Assembly (NCBI RefSeq): GCF_014651015.1
Contig: NZ_BMWB01000005.1
Coordinates: 62,001 to 126,000, forward strand
DNA length: 64,000 nucleotides
Origin: Streptomyces xantholiticus
GTDB lineage: Bacteria > Actinomycetota > Actinomycetes > Streptomycetales > Streptomycetaceae
Direction of reading: 5' to 3'
A program made the position numbers and the translations under genes. Positions 16,582 through 24,987 of the stretch are shown here, piece after piece (the stretch's first letter is position 1; every line of letters begins with the position of its first letter). A model generated the notes under the pieces. It searched no databases and was not told where the DNA came from. It was given only the letters and a program-made list of their open reading frames with translations.

Positions 16582-17361
16582 ATGGGTGGGAGGATGCGGT
16601 TCGAACTGCTCGGTCCACTGCGGGCGTGGTACCGCGGGCGGGAGGTGGACCTCGGCCCGCCGAAGCAGCGGGCGGTGCTCGCGGTCCTGCTGCTCCAGGA
16701 GGGCCGCGCCCTGTCGTACGACGCGCTGGTGGACGCCGTGTGGGGCACCGAACCGCCCGTGCACGTACGCAACCTGGTCCAGAAGTACGTCTCCGGGTTG
16801 CGGCGCGCCCTGGCGGCCGGCCCGGGCGGGCCGAAGCCGGTGTGGACGGGCAGCGGTTACCGGCTCACGGGTGCGGCGATCGACGACCTGCGGGAACGGC
16901 ACGCGCTGATGCGTACGGCCCTTGCGGCGCAGGAGGCCGGGGATCTGCGACGGGCCGCCGAAGTGGCCGCCGAGGGCGAGGCTTTGTGGCGCGGAGAGTT
17001 CGCCGAGGGGCTCACGGGCCCCTGCCTGGAGGCGGAGCGGCGCCGCTGGGCGGAGAAGCGGATGCTGGTGCTGGAGTCACGCCTCGCGTGCCTGATCGAG
17101 CTGGGGCGCCACGACGAGTGCGTCCACGAACTGGTGCGCCTGGTGGCTCTCCAGCCGCTGCGGGAACGGCTGGTGGAGCTGCTGATGCTGGCCCTCTACC
17201 GCAGCGGGCGCTCGGCCGACGCCCTGCTGGCCTACGAGGAGGCACGGCGCCGGATCTCGGAGGCCATGGGAGCGGATCCGGGTCCGGTGCTGCGGGCGCT
17301 GCACGGGCGGATCCTGCGTCAGGACCCGGCGCTGCTGCCGGCTGACGCACCGGCGGCCTGA
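16582..17361 (+). CDS. SARP family transcriptional regulator (AfsR/DnrI/RedD type)
   Basis: A 259-residue protein. It opens with an OmpR-type winged helix (FELLGPLRAWYRGREVDLGPPKQRAVLAVLLLQEGRALSYDALVDAVWG, then VQKYVSGLRRAL and GSGYRLT). The bacterial transcriptional activator domain follows (ERHALMRTALAAQEAGDLRRAAEVAAEGEALWRGE... to ALHGRIL). The size and order are those of small SARPs, which activate antibiotic or regulatory genes. Start ATG 16582 is uncertain; ATG 16594 is the alternative. It is divergent from the MMPL gene and may have controlled it. No biosynthetic genes are in this window. Confidence 0.92.
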   Translation: MGGRMRFELLGPLRAWYRGREVDLGPPKQRAVLAVLLLQEGRALSYDALVDAVWGTEPPVHVRNLVQKYVSGLRRALAAGPGGPKPVWTGSGYRLTGAAIDDLRERHALMRTALAAQEAGDLRRAAEVAAEGEALWRGEFAEGLTGPCLEAERRRWAEKRMLVLESRLACLIELGRHDECVHELVRLVALQPLRERLVELLMLALYRSGRSADALLAYEEARRRISEAMGADPGPVLRALHGRILRQDPALLPADAPAA

Positions 17362-18050
17362 GGGCGCAGTCCCACCTCGTGGGCGAGCCGGGTCGCTGTG
17401 TGCTCGAAGAAGGCGTCCCGGTCCGCGACCACGTTGTTGAAGTGGCCGAAGAGCTCGAAGGAGATCGTCCCGAAGAGCTGCGACCAGGCGGCGACCATCG
17501 CGGTGACCACAGCCGGCGGCAGGTCGGGGGCGATGTCGGCGGCCATGCGGTCCGCTTCGGGACGCACTCCCAGGGACAGCGGCGGGAGCGCGAGACCGTT
17601 GGTGCGGTGGGCGTCCCGGATGACGGAGACGAGCGCGAGCGCGACGCGGGAGGCCGGGGCGACGGTGTCCTTGGGTGCGGTGTAGCCGGGGACGGGTGAG
17701 CCGTAGATCAGGGCGTACTGGTGCGGGTGGTCGAGGGCCCAGGCGCGTACGGCGGAACAGGCTGCGGTCCAGCGGGCGCAGTGGTCGGCGGCGGGCGGCG
17801 CTGCGGCGAGGGCTGCCTCGGCGGCGGCGCCCACGGCGTCGTAGGCGTCGACGATGAGGGCGGTCAGCAGGTCGTCGCGGCTGGGGAAGTAGCGGTAGAG
17901 GGCGGAAGAGGCCATGCCCAGCTCACGGGCGACGGCGCGGAGGGAGAGTTTCGCGGCCCCCTCGGCGGCGAGTTGGGCGCGTGCCTCGTCCTTGATGGCC
18001 GCGGTGATCTCGGTACGGGCGCGTTCCCTGGCCCCTCGGATGGTGCTCAT
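17319..18050 (-). CDS. TetR/AcrR family regulator with WHG-type C-terminal domain
   Basis: This 243-residue repressor has an N-terminal helix-turn-helix (AAEGAAKLSLRAVARELGMASSALYRYFPSRDDLLTALI, about residues 29-67). The C-terminal domain (HPHQYALIYGSPVPGYTAP... WSQLFGTISFELFGHF) is typical of WHG-type TetR proteins in actinomycetes. It is divergent from the deazaflavin-dependent reductase at 18222, with matching operators between them. Its 3' end overlaps the convergent SARP gene by 43 bases. The start is ATG 18050. Confidence 0.93.
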   Translation of the reverse strand: MSTIRGARERARTEITAAIKDEARAQLAAEGAAKLSLRAVARELGMASSALYRYFPSRDDLLTALIVDAYDAVGAAAEAALAAAPPAADHCARWTAACSAVRAWALDHPHQYALIYGSPVPGYTAPKDTVAPASRVALALVSVIRDAHRTNGLALPPLSLGVRPEADRMAADIAPDLPPAVVTAMVAAWSQLFGTISFELFGHFNNVVADRDAFFEHTATRLAHEVGLRPQAAGASAGSSAGS

Positions 18051-18091
18051 GGTGGAACACTCTGTCACGTTTCGGAGCAGCGGACAATAAC

Positions 18092-18158
18092 GAGAGCATT
18101 GCTCTTGCTTGGAGGCGCCCATTCGGGGACACTGTTCTCAAGCGAGAGCAGTGATCTC
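18092..18158. promoter_or_regulatory. Two related TetR operators upstream of the reductase
   Basis: Two 15-mers agree at 12 of 15 positions: GAGAGCATTGCTCTT (18092-18106) and GAGAGCAGTGATCTC (18144-18158). The first contains a perfect inverted repeat AGAGCA-T-TGCTCT. The second overlaps a larger inverted repeat at 18130-18153 (10-bp arms, one mismatch, 4-bp spacer). They lie between the divergent TetR and reductase genes and probably mediate repression of both. Confidence 0.7.
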
Positions 18159-18221
18159 AAAGTTAAGCGCCGGTCACCGGTCAGAGCACTGAACGAACCG
18201 GTCCAGCCCAGGGGAGAAGCC

Positions 18222-18671
18222 ATGTCGAAGGCGCACTACATCAAGCCCAACCGGTTCGACACGATCATTAACGCCACGGTCGGCTGGCTCGCACGCCGCG
18301 GCATCAGCCTCATGGGCACCGCGGAACTCTCGGTGCGCGGCCGCACCAGCGGCGAGTGGCGCCGGATCCCCGTCAACCCGCTCCCCTACGACGGCGGCCC
18401 GTACCTGATCTCAGCCAGGGGCCATTCCCAGTGGGTCCGCAACCTCCGTGCCGCAGGCGGCGGGCAGCTCCAGGTCGGCCGCAGAACGCAGCAGTTCACG
18501 GCCGTCGAGCTGCCGGACGAGCAGAAGCCCGAGCTGCTGCGCACCTACCTCGAGCGCTGGGGCTGGGAGGTCGGCCGCTTCTTCGGGGACGTCAACGCCG
18601 GATCCACGGACGAGGAGCTGCGGGCCGCGGCCCACAGGCACCCCGTCTTCAAGATCACCGTGACCGGATGA
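18222..18671 (+). CDS. Nitroreductase/deazaflavin (F420)-dependent oxidoreductase
   Basis: A 149-residue split-barrel protein of the DDN family. NATVGWLARRGISLMGTAELSVRGRTSGEWRRIPVNPLPYDGGPYLISARGHSQWVRNLRAAGGGQLQVG contains the RGRTSG and W.RNLRA motifs that contact cofactor F420 in relatives. Start ATG 18222 is preceded by GGGGAGAAG. It is divergent from a TetR regulator and sits behind two operator-like repeats, so it is probably induced by a small molecule that it also reduces. The substrate is unknown. Confidence 0.9.
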   Translation: MSKAHYIKPNRFDTIINATVGWLARRGISLMGTAELSVRGRTSGEWRRIPVNPLPYDGGPYLISARGHSQWVRNLRAAGGGQLQVGRRTQQFTAVELPDEQKPELLRTYLERWGWEVGRFFGDVNAGSTDEELRAAAHRHPVFKITVTG

Positions 18672-18765
18672 CCGGGCCACAGGCCCAGGACACCAGGCGC
18701 GAATGCGCGAGCCGGGCGGGAGCGCGGGCCGGCCCCGGCTGCGGAACGGGCCGGCCGGGCGCCCA

Positions 18766-18792
18766 GCGGCCGGCGCGCTGCGCGCCGGCCGC
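18766..18792. terminator. Bidirectional hairpin terminator
   Basis: A perfect 12-bp stem (GCGGCCGGCGCG against CGCGCCGGCCGC) with a 3-base loop lies between two convergent genes ending at 18671 and 18903. It probably serves both strands. Confidence 0.7.
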
Positions 18793-18902
18793 GCCCAGCG
18801 AGCGGCGCGTAACCTGCGGCCCGGGGCCCGGCCCGGTCGGCCCGCACTGCGGACGTCGGGGAGCCGGGCGCACGGCGGCGCCCCACCCGACCGGCCGGCC
18901 CG

Positions 18903-20147
18903 TCACGGCGCAGGCTGCGACGCCCGCTTGTCCAGGACGTCCAGCGCACGCCGCGCCAGCGAGTGCGTACGCACCAGACCGGCCAGCGTCGTCGCACCGC
19001 GCGTGATGTCCGCGAAGGTCTTCCAGGCCGGCCGGACTCCGGTCATCACCGCGTGCAGCAGCGCCGGCCGCCGCTCGAAGACGGCCAGCATCCGCCGCCC
19101 GACCGCCATCTCGACGCCGAGCCCCGACTTGACGGCGAACGCGTAGTTCAGCGCCTGCCTGCGCGCATCGACGGCGTCGTGCGCCTCCGCGATCCGCACC
19201 GCCCACTCCCCCGCGAGCCGGCCCGAGCGCAGCGCGAAGGAGATGCCCTCCCGGGTCCACGGCTCGAGCAGCCCCGCCGCGTCGCCGCACACCAGGACCC
19301 GGCCGCGCGACAGCGGCGAGTCGTCGCTGCGGCAGCGCGTGAGGTGGCCGGAGGAGATGGCGGGCTCGAAGCCGGCGAGACCCAGCCGGGCGATGAAGTC
19401 CTCCAGGTACCGCTTGGTCGCGGCGCCCTCGCCGCGCGCCGAGATCACACCGACCGTGAGCGTCCGCCCCTTGGGGAACACCCAGCCGTAACTGCCGGGC
19501 ATCGGGCCCCAGTCGATGAGCACCCGGCCCGCCCAGTCCTCCGCGACCGTGGCGGGGACCGGGATCTCCGCCTCCAGCCCGAGATCGACCTGATCGAGCT
19601 TCACCCCGACGTGGGCGCCTATCCGGCCGGCGCTGCCGTCCGCGCCGACGACCGCGCGCGTCAGGACCGTCTCACCGTCCGACAGGACCACGGCGACCGT
19701 GCGCCGGTCGGGCACGGCCGGCCCGTGCTGATCGACACGGGACACGGCCGCGCCGGTGCGCAGCACCGCCCCGGCCTTCTGCGCCTGCTGGACGAGACCG
19801 GCGTCGAACTCCGGGCGGTTGATGAGCCCGAAGAGCATCCGCTTGGAGCGGCGGGTGCGGGCCAGCTTGCCGTTGAGTGAGAAGGTCACGGCGTGCACCC
19901 GGTCCTGCAGCGGGAGTTCGAAGCCCGGCGGCAGGCTGTCGCGGGACGGTCCGATGATCCCCCCGCCGCAGGTCTTGTAGCGGGGCAGTTCGGCCTTCTC
20001 CAGCAGCAGCACCCTGCGGCCGGTCACCGCCGCCGCGTACGCCGCCGACGCCCCCGCGGGCCCCGCGCCGACCACGACGACGTCCCACACGGGGTCGTCA
20101 AGCTCATTTGCCGCCTCTGCTCCGGTGGCATCGTTCTCGCTGCTCAC
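18903..20147 (-). CDS. Geranylgeranyl reductase-family FAD-dependent oxidoreductase
   Basis: This 414-residue flavoprotein starts at GTG 20147. The N-terminal dinucleotide fold is DVVVVGAGPAGASAAYAAAVTGRRVLLLEK, and KTCGGGIIGP is the geranylgeranyl reductase family cysteine motif. A second FAD motif VVGADGSAGRIG and the late GD motif LVCGDAAGLLEPWTREGISFALRSG follow. Members saturate isoprenoid chains such as those of menaquinone, or act as related monooxygenases. No quinone or carotenoid genes are adjacent, so the substrate is open. A strong hairpin lies beyond its 3' end. Confidence 0.87.
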   Translation of the reverse strand: MSSENDATGAEAANELDDPVWDVVVVGAGPAGASAAYAAAVTGRRVLLLEKAELPRYKTCGGGIIGPSRDSLPPGFELPLQDRVHAVTFSLNGKLARTRRSKRMLFGLINRPEFDAGLVQQAQKAGAVLRTGAAVSRVDQHGPAVPDRRTVAVVLSDGETVLTRAVVGADGSAGRIGAHVGVKLDQVDLGLEAEIPVPATVAEDWAGRVLIDWGPMPGSYGWVFPKGRTLTVGVISARGEGAATKRYLEDFIARLGLAGFEPAISSGHLTRCRSDDSPLSRGRVLVCGDAAGLLEPWTREGISFALRSGRLAGEWAVRIAEAHDAVDARRQALNYAFAVKSGLGVEMAVGRRMLAVFERRPALLHAVMTGVRPAWKTFADITRGATTLAGLVRTHSLARRALDVLDKRASQPAP

Positions 20148-20294
20148 GATGTACTTCTGCTCCCGATCCGACCTGTGGCCCAAGCTCTCGACGGCATCCT
20201 ACGGCGCGGTCGCCTGCTACCCGCTGTGGGAGGATCGACCACACATTTGAACGTACACACATCGCACAACGTCGTGCCCTCGAGGAGCGTGCCC

Positions 20295-21659
20295 ATGACC
20301 GCCGTACCGATCGCAGAGACCGTCGCGTCGCTGATGTCCCGCGCCGAGGCGGAGCTCAGGGAGTTCGTGGCGTTCCAGTCGGTGGCGGACCCTGCCCAGT
20401 TCCCGAAGAGCGAGTGCGAGGCGGCGGCCGCATGGGTCGCGGGCGCGCTGGGCGCTGAGGGCTTCACGGACGTGGCCGTCCTGGACACTCCCGACGGCAC
20501 CCAGTCCGTCTACGGCTTCCTGCCCGGCCCGGCCGGCGCCCCGACAGTGCTCCTGTACGCGCACTACGACGTGCAGCCGCCGCTGGATCCGGCGGCCTGG
20601 GTGTCGCCACCGTTCGAGCTGACCGAGCGCGACGGCCGCTGGTACGGACGCGGGGCCGCGGACTGCAAGGGCGGCTTCATCATGCACCTGCTCGCGCTGC
20701 GCGCCCTCAAGGCCAACGGCGGTGTGCCGGTGAACGTCAAGGTGATCGTGGAGGGTTCCGAGGAGCAGGGCACCGGGGGCCTGGAGCAGTACGCGGAGGC
20801 CCACCCCGAGTTGCTGGCCGCGGACGCCGTCGTCATCGGCGACACGGGCAACTTCCGGGCCGGCCTGCCGACGGTCACGGCCAGCCTGCGCGGCATGACC
20901 CTGCTGCGGGTGCAGGTCGACACCCTCGAGGGGAATCTGCACTCGGGACAGTTCGGCGGGGCGGCCCCCGACGCGCTGGCCGCGCTCATCCGCGTACTGG
21001 ACTCGCTGCGCGCAAAGGACGGTTCGACGACCGTCGAAGGGCTCGCGGCGGACGCCACCTGGGAGGGCCTCGCTTACCCGGAGGAGGACTTCCGCAAGGA
21101 CGCGAAGGTCCTCGATGGTGTGGGGCTCATCGGGGAGGGCACGGTCGCTGACCGTATCTGGGCTCGTCCGGCCGTCACGGTCCTGGGCATCGACTGCCCG
21201 CCGGTGGTCGGCGCCACCCCGTCCGTGCAGGCGTCCGCACGTGCGCTCGTCAGCCTGCGGGTCCCGCCGGGCCAGGACGCGGCCGAGGCGAACAAGCTGC
21301 TCGCCGCGCATCTGGAGGCACACACCCCGTGGGGCGCGCGGGTCGCGGTGGAGCAGGTCGGCCAGGGCCAGGCGTTCCAGGCGGATGTGACGAGCCCGGC
21401 GTACACGTCGATGGCCGAGGCCATGCGGATGGCGTACCCGGGCCAGGAGATGCAGTCCTCCGGTATGGGCGGCTCGATCCCGCTGTGCAACACGCTCGCC
21501 GCGCTCTACCCGCAGGCCGAGATCCTGCTCATCGGCCTGAGCGACCCCGAGGCGCAGATCCACGCCGTGAACGAGAGCGTGTCGCCCGAGGAACTGGAAC
21601 GCATGTCGGTGGCCGAGGCGCTGTTCCTGGTCAACTACGCCGCGTCACGGCGTATTTGA
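20295..21659 (+). CDS. M20 family dipeptidase
   Basis: A 454-residue metallopeptidase. Metal ligands are visible in LLYAHYDVQP, GRGAADCKG and EGSEEQG, and the lid dimerisation domain occupies roughly residues 215-370. The closing GGSIPLCN and the final HAVNES supply the last histidine ligand. The layout is that of ArgE/DapE/carnosinase-like cytoplasmic dipeptidases that hydrolyse short peptides. Start ATG 20295 has GAGGAG upstream. It is divergent from the FAD reductase; the 147-base gap holds both promoters. Confidence 0.93.
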   Translation: MTAVPIAETVASLMSRAEAELREFVAFQSVADPAQFPKSECEAAAAWVAGALGAEGFTDVAVLDTPDGTQSVYGFLPGPAGAPTVLLYAHYDVQPPLDPAAWVSPPFELTERDGRWYGRGAADCKGGFIMHLLALRALKANGGVPVNVKVIVEGSEEQGTGGLEQYAEAHPELLAADAVVIGDTGNFRAGLPTVTASLRGMTLLRVQVDTLEGNLHSGQFGGAAPDALAALIRVLDSLRAKDGSTTVEGLAADATWEGLAYPEEDFRKDAKVLDGVGLIGEGTVADRIWARPAVTVLGIDCPPVVGATPSVQASARALVSLRVPPGQDAAEANKLLAAHLEAHTPWGARVAVEQVGQGQAFQADVTSPAYTSMAEAMRMAYPGQEMQSSGMGGSIPLCNTLAALYPQAEILLIGLSDPEAQIHAVNESVSPEELERMSVAEALFLVNYAASRRI

Positions 21660-21726
21660 GATCGCCCCCGTCTGCCGGGAGCAGAGATCCGTGCGGCAGT
21701 GCTGCGGGTGTGCCTGGGTTCGCCGC

Positions 21727-22441
21727 ATGGAACTCATCCGGGTGACGCCTCAGTTGCACATGTTCCGCTTCCCGATCGGCCGGGCGTATGTGTGGCGTGA
21801 CGGCAGCGATCTGACCCTCGTCGACGCCGGACACGCCGGCGCCGCGCCGCTGATCGAGCAGGGCTGAGGGACGCCGGGCTCGACCCGGCCCGTATCCGCC
21901 GGCTCGTGCTGACCCACTGCCATCGTGACCATGTCGGGGCGGCCGGGAGTTGGCCGGGCGGTACGGCGCCGAGGTACTGGCGCACCGTCTGGACGCCCCG
22001 GTGATCAGGGGCGAGCGGCCGGTCCCCGAGCCCGTACTGCTGGACTGGGAGGTCCCGTTGTACGAGCACGGCCTGACCGTGCCGCCCGCGCCGGCCACCC
22101 CGGTGGACCGTGAGCTGGAGGACGGCGAGGTCCTGGACTTCGGCGGCGGTGCGCTGGTGGTGCACTCGCCGGGGCACACCGACGGGTCGATCGGCCTTCA
22201 TCTGCCGGATCGCGGTGTGCTGTTCACCGGTGACTGCGTCGCCGGTGTCGGACGGGTGATGCTCGGGGTGTTCAACGTCGACCGGGCGGCGGCACAGGTT
22301 TCGATGCGCCGCCTCGCCTCGCTCGCGCCGTCCACGGTCTGCTTCGGACACGGTGACCCGATCACCGAGAACGCCGCCGCTGCCCTGGCCGCCGCGACGC
22401 TCCGGGCCCCGTCCGGCGAATCAGGGCCGGAAAGAGCCTAA
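21727..22441 (+). pseudogene. MBL-fold metallo-hydrolase with two frameshifts
   Basis: The gene opens MELIRVTPQLHMFRFPIGRAYVWRDGSDLTLVDAGHAG and hits a stop at about 21866. The next frame continues it (LRDAGLDPARIRRLVLTHCHRDHVGAAG, containing the HCHRDH zinc motif). A third frame carries ELAGRYGAEVLAHRLDAPVIRGE to HSPGHTDGSIGLHLP and TGDCVAGVG. Each break is explained by one lost G in a G run (near 21862 and near 21945). Corrected, the protein would be 238 residues. It abuts and overlaps by 4 bases the convergent ATPase-NUDIX gene. Confidence 0.85.
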
Positions 22442-23478
22442 GTGCCGACCGGGATTCCGGCCTCCATGTTGAGGACCGTCCCGCGCTCGCGCGCCCGCAG
22501 GGCCCAGCGGAGCCGTTCGTAGCGGGCGGGCGGAAGCAGTTCCGCCGCCTCCTCCTCGTCGGCGAACTTCCAGCCGCGCAGTTCGGAGCCCGGCAGCAGT
22601 ACGCGTCCGGCGTCGCCGACCGGGAGCCGGCCGCCGTCGAAGAGCAGCCGCAGTCCGCCGAAGCCGGGTGGCTTCGGCGGCTCCCAGTCGACGACCAGCA
22701 GCCGGGGTATGTCGGCCAGTTCTATGCCCAGCTCCTCCGTGACCTCCCGCATGCCGGCCCGGGCAGGTGCCTCCCCGCTCTCCACGACACCGCCGGGGAA
22801 CTCCCACCCCGGCTTGTAGGTCGGGTCGACGAGCAGGACCCGGTCCTCGGCGTCGAAGAGCAGTACTCCGGCGGCGACGGTCTCCGCGGTCGGCTCGGGG
22901 GTCTGGACGATGTCGCTGACGGGGGCCTCGCCGGTCCGTACGGCGTCGGCGACGGCCTGCGCCGCGGCGCGGGTGTCGAGGCGGCTGTTGTCGATCACGT
23001 GCGCGTCGCCGGTGAGCCAGCCGAGGGCGGCCCGGTAGCGCTCGATGTTGCCGAATGCCCACTGGCGGGCGCGCTCGCTCTCCTCGGGGTCGCCGGGGAA
23101 CACGTCACGGGCCGCTATCCGTTGGCGCAAAATCGTTTCATCAGGTGCCAGGAGCACATGCCGCACCGCTATCCGGCGGGCGGCGAGACCGCCGAAGATC
23201 TCGTCGCGGTAGTCCTGGCGCAGGACGGTCATGGGTGCCACCAGCACACCGCCGAGCTCGGCGAGCAGCGCCGCCGCGGTGTCCACGACGAGCCGCCGCC
23301 AGATCGGCAGGTCCTGGTAGTCGCCGACCTCGGCCAGCCGTTTGGCCGGCAGCAGATGGCGCATGCCCGCGCCGATCACCTCGGGGTCGAAGAGCGTGCT
23401 GCTCGGGATCAGATCGATCAGTTCGCGTGCGGTACTGCTCTTGCCCGCTCCGAACGCACCGTTGATCCAGACGATCAC
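22438..23478 (-). CDS. AAA-type kinase/ATPase fused to a NUDIX hydrolase
   Basis: This 346-residue protein starts at GTG 23478 with a strong GGAGGAGGGG site. The N-terminal domain (residues 1-180) begins VIVWINGAFGAGKSSTARELIDL, a Walker A P-loop, and continues with the layout of small nucleoside/nucleotide or chloramphenicol-phosphotransferase-like kinases. The C-terminal domain (about 200-330) has a complete NUDIX box, GGVVESGEAPARAGMREVTEELGIEL. The NUDIX half should hydrolyse a nucleoside diphosphate derivative; the kinase half could phosphorylate a related substrate. No linker frameshift is visible, so this is a genuine fusion. Confidence 0.9.
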   Translation of the reverse strand: MIVWINGAFGAGKSSTARELIDLIPSSTLFDPEVIGAGMRHLLPAKRLAEVGDYQDLPIWRRLVVDTAAALLAELGGVLVAPMTVLRQDYRDEIFGGLAARRIAVRHVLLAPDETILRQRIAARDVFPGDPEESERARQWAFGNIERYRAALGWLTGDAHVIDNSRLDTRAAAQAVADAVRTGEAPVSDIVQTPEPTAETVAAGVLLFDAEDRVLLVDPTYKPGWEFPGGVVESGEAPARAGMREVTEELGIELADIPRLLVVDWEPPKPPGFGGLRLLFDGGRLPVGDAGRVLLPGSELRGWKFADEEEAAELLPPARYERLRWALRARERGTVLNMEAGIPVGT

Positions 23479-23636
23479 GGGTCCCCCTCCTCCGTAGCCC
23501 ACAGTGGATTGCCCGCAACACCCTGCCACGCAAACCCGGTACCGGAACCGGTTGGCCGACGGCTACGTCAACTGTGGCCGGGCCGTGACACCCGCGGGGG
23601 ATCGTCGTTGGAGCGGAAGAGACGAGGGAGTGGGGC

Positions 23637-23816
23637 ATGCGCCGCACGGTGTTGGAGAAGTTCCCCGCGGGTGACCCGCGCGGAAGTCGGCAGGCGGAGG
23701 AGTACGCCCGCCACCGCAGGGACGAGGGCCTGGCGGCGGAGGTCGTGATGGACCTGGAGTCGGACGCGTTCCTGGTAGTGGTGCCGCAGCAGCAGAGTTC
23801 GGAGCGCGGTTGGTGA
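23637..23816 (+). CDS. Conserved small hypothetical protein, 59 aa
   Basis: ATG 23637 follows GAGGGAGTGGGG. The product MRRTVLEKFPAGDPRGSRQA... is charged, with a helical middle (AEEYARHRRDEGLAAEVVMDLES) and a hydrophobic strand (DAFLVVVP) near its end. There is no membrane helix or cysteine cluster. It is divergent from the ATPase-NUDIX gene. I do not recognise a named family; the ribosome-binding site and codon pattern support it being real. Confidence 0.6.
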   Translation: MRRTVLEKFPAGDPRGSRQAEEYARHRRDEGLAAEVVMDLESDAFLVVVPQQQSSERGW

Positions 23817-23897
23817 GCGGCGCGCCGTGATCCGCCGGCCGGGCCGGGGCCGCCGCCCTCTGCACTTGCAGGGCCCGGGGGACGCACGCCCCGGTCG

Positions 23898-24857
23898 TCA
23901 GCCCCGTCCCGCCGGGACCGGCGTCTCGCCGTGACCGAGCGACGCAGCGGCCGCGGCACCCACCAGGCCGGCGTCCGTGCCGGTCACCGCGGGGGCCACG
24001 ATCAGCCGCTGGGCGAAGGAGAGCGTGGCGTAGTCACGCAGGGCACGGCGCAGCGGGGCGAACAAGACCTCGCCCGCCCCGGCCACTCCCCCGCCGATGA
24101 CGGCGATCTCGATCTCGACGAGCGCCGCCGTGGCGGCGATCCCCGCGGCGAGCGCCTGGGCCGCACGGTCGTACGAGGCGGTCGCGACCGGGTCCCCGGC
24201 GCGCGCCGCCTTGGCGACGGCCGCGGCGGAGGCGTCCCCGGACGGGCCGGGCAGCCACCCGTTCTCCAGTGCCCGGCGGGCGATGTTCGGCCCGCTGGCG
24301 ATGCGCTCCACACAGCCGCGGCCGCCGCACGGGCAGGGGTCGCCGTCCAGGTCCACGCTGATGTGTCCGATGTGGCCGGCGTTGCCCGTCGGTCCGGCGT
24401 ACGGCTTGCCGCCCAGCACGAGGCCACCGCCGACGCCGGTGGAGACGACCATGCACAGCGCGTTGTCGTGGCCGCGGGCAGCGCCCTGCCAGTGTTCCGC
24501 GGCGGTCATGGCGACGCCGTCGCCGACGAGGGTGACCGGCAGACCGCCGACGGCCCGCGACACCCGGTCGACGAGGGGAAAGCCGCGCCAGGCGGGCACG
24601 TTGACCGGGCTGACCGTACCGGCACAGGCGTCGACGGGGCCCGCGCTGCCGATGCCGAGGGCGGTGGCCCGCCCCCACAGCGGGGAGGCCGTCAGCCCGG
24701 CGAGGACGGTCTCGACCGCTTGCATCACCGTGTCGCCGTCCGCACGTGCCGGCGTGGGGCGCTGGGCGCGATGAAGAATCGCGCCGTTGCCGTCCACCAG
24801 CGCGCCGGCGATCTTGGTACCGCCGATGTCGAGAGCGGCGACGAGGCTGGTATGCAT
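23898..24857 (-). CDS. ROK family sugar kinase (glucokinase-like)
   Basis: This 319-residue kinase opens with the phosphate-1 motif ALDIGGTKIAGALVDGNG. The sugar/ROK segment is VVSTGVGGGLVLGGKPYAGPTGNAGHIGHISVDLDGDPCPCGGRGCVE, whose CPCGGRGC motif binds the structural zinc. The likely catalytic Asp is in the VGDGVAMTAAEHW region. It lacks a DNA-binding domain, unlike the ROK protein at 6493. It is divergent from a LacI regulator with a perfect operator between them, so a sugar phosphorylation role under LacI control is likely. Confidence 0.92.
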   Translation of the reverse strand: MHTSLVAALDIGGTKIAGALVDGNGAILHRAQRPTPARADGDTVMQAVETVLAGLTASPLWGRATALGIGSAGPVDACAGTVSPVNVPAWRGFPLVDRVSRAVGGLPVTLVGDGVAMTAAEHWQGAARGHDNALCMVVSTGVGGGLVLGGKPYAGPTGNAGHIGHISVDLDGDPCPCGGRGCVERIASGPNIARRALENGWLPGPSGDASAAAVAKAARAGDPVATASYDRAAQALAAGIAATAALVEIEIAVIGGGVAGAGEVLFAPLRRALRDYATLSFAQRLIVAPAVTGTDAGLVGAAAAASLGHGETPVPAGRG

Positions 24858-24918
24858 CGGTACGGGATCCCCCGGGAGGTGTCGGACCTGCGGCTTCCCC
24901 AACAGTCTCCATTGCCCT

Positions 24919-24930
24919 GACAACGTTGTC
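24919..24930. promoter_or_regulatory. LacI-family operator GACAACGTTGTC
   Basis: A perfect 12-bp palindrome with the central CG typical of LacI-family sites. It lies between a TTGCCC (24913-24918) and a TATGCT (24938-24943) that could form the LacI gene promoter, and 62 bases from the divergent ROK kinase start. Binding should repress both directions. Confidence 0.75.
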
Positions 24931-24987
24931 CAGGGCCTATGCTCGACGCCACGCGTTACATATACGAAGAACGCGACCGCCGAGACC

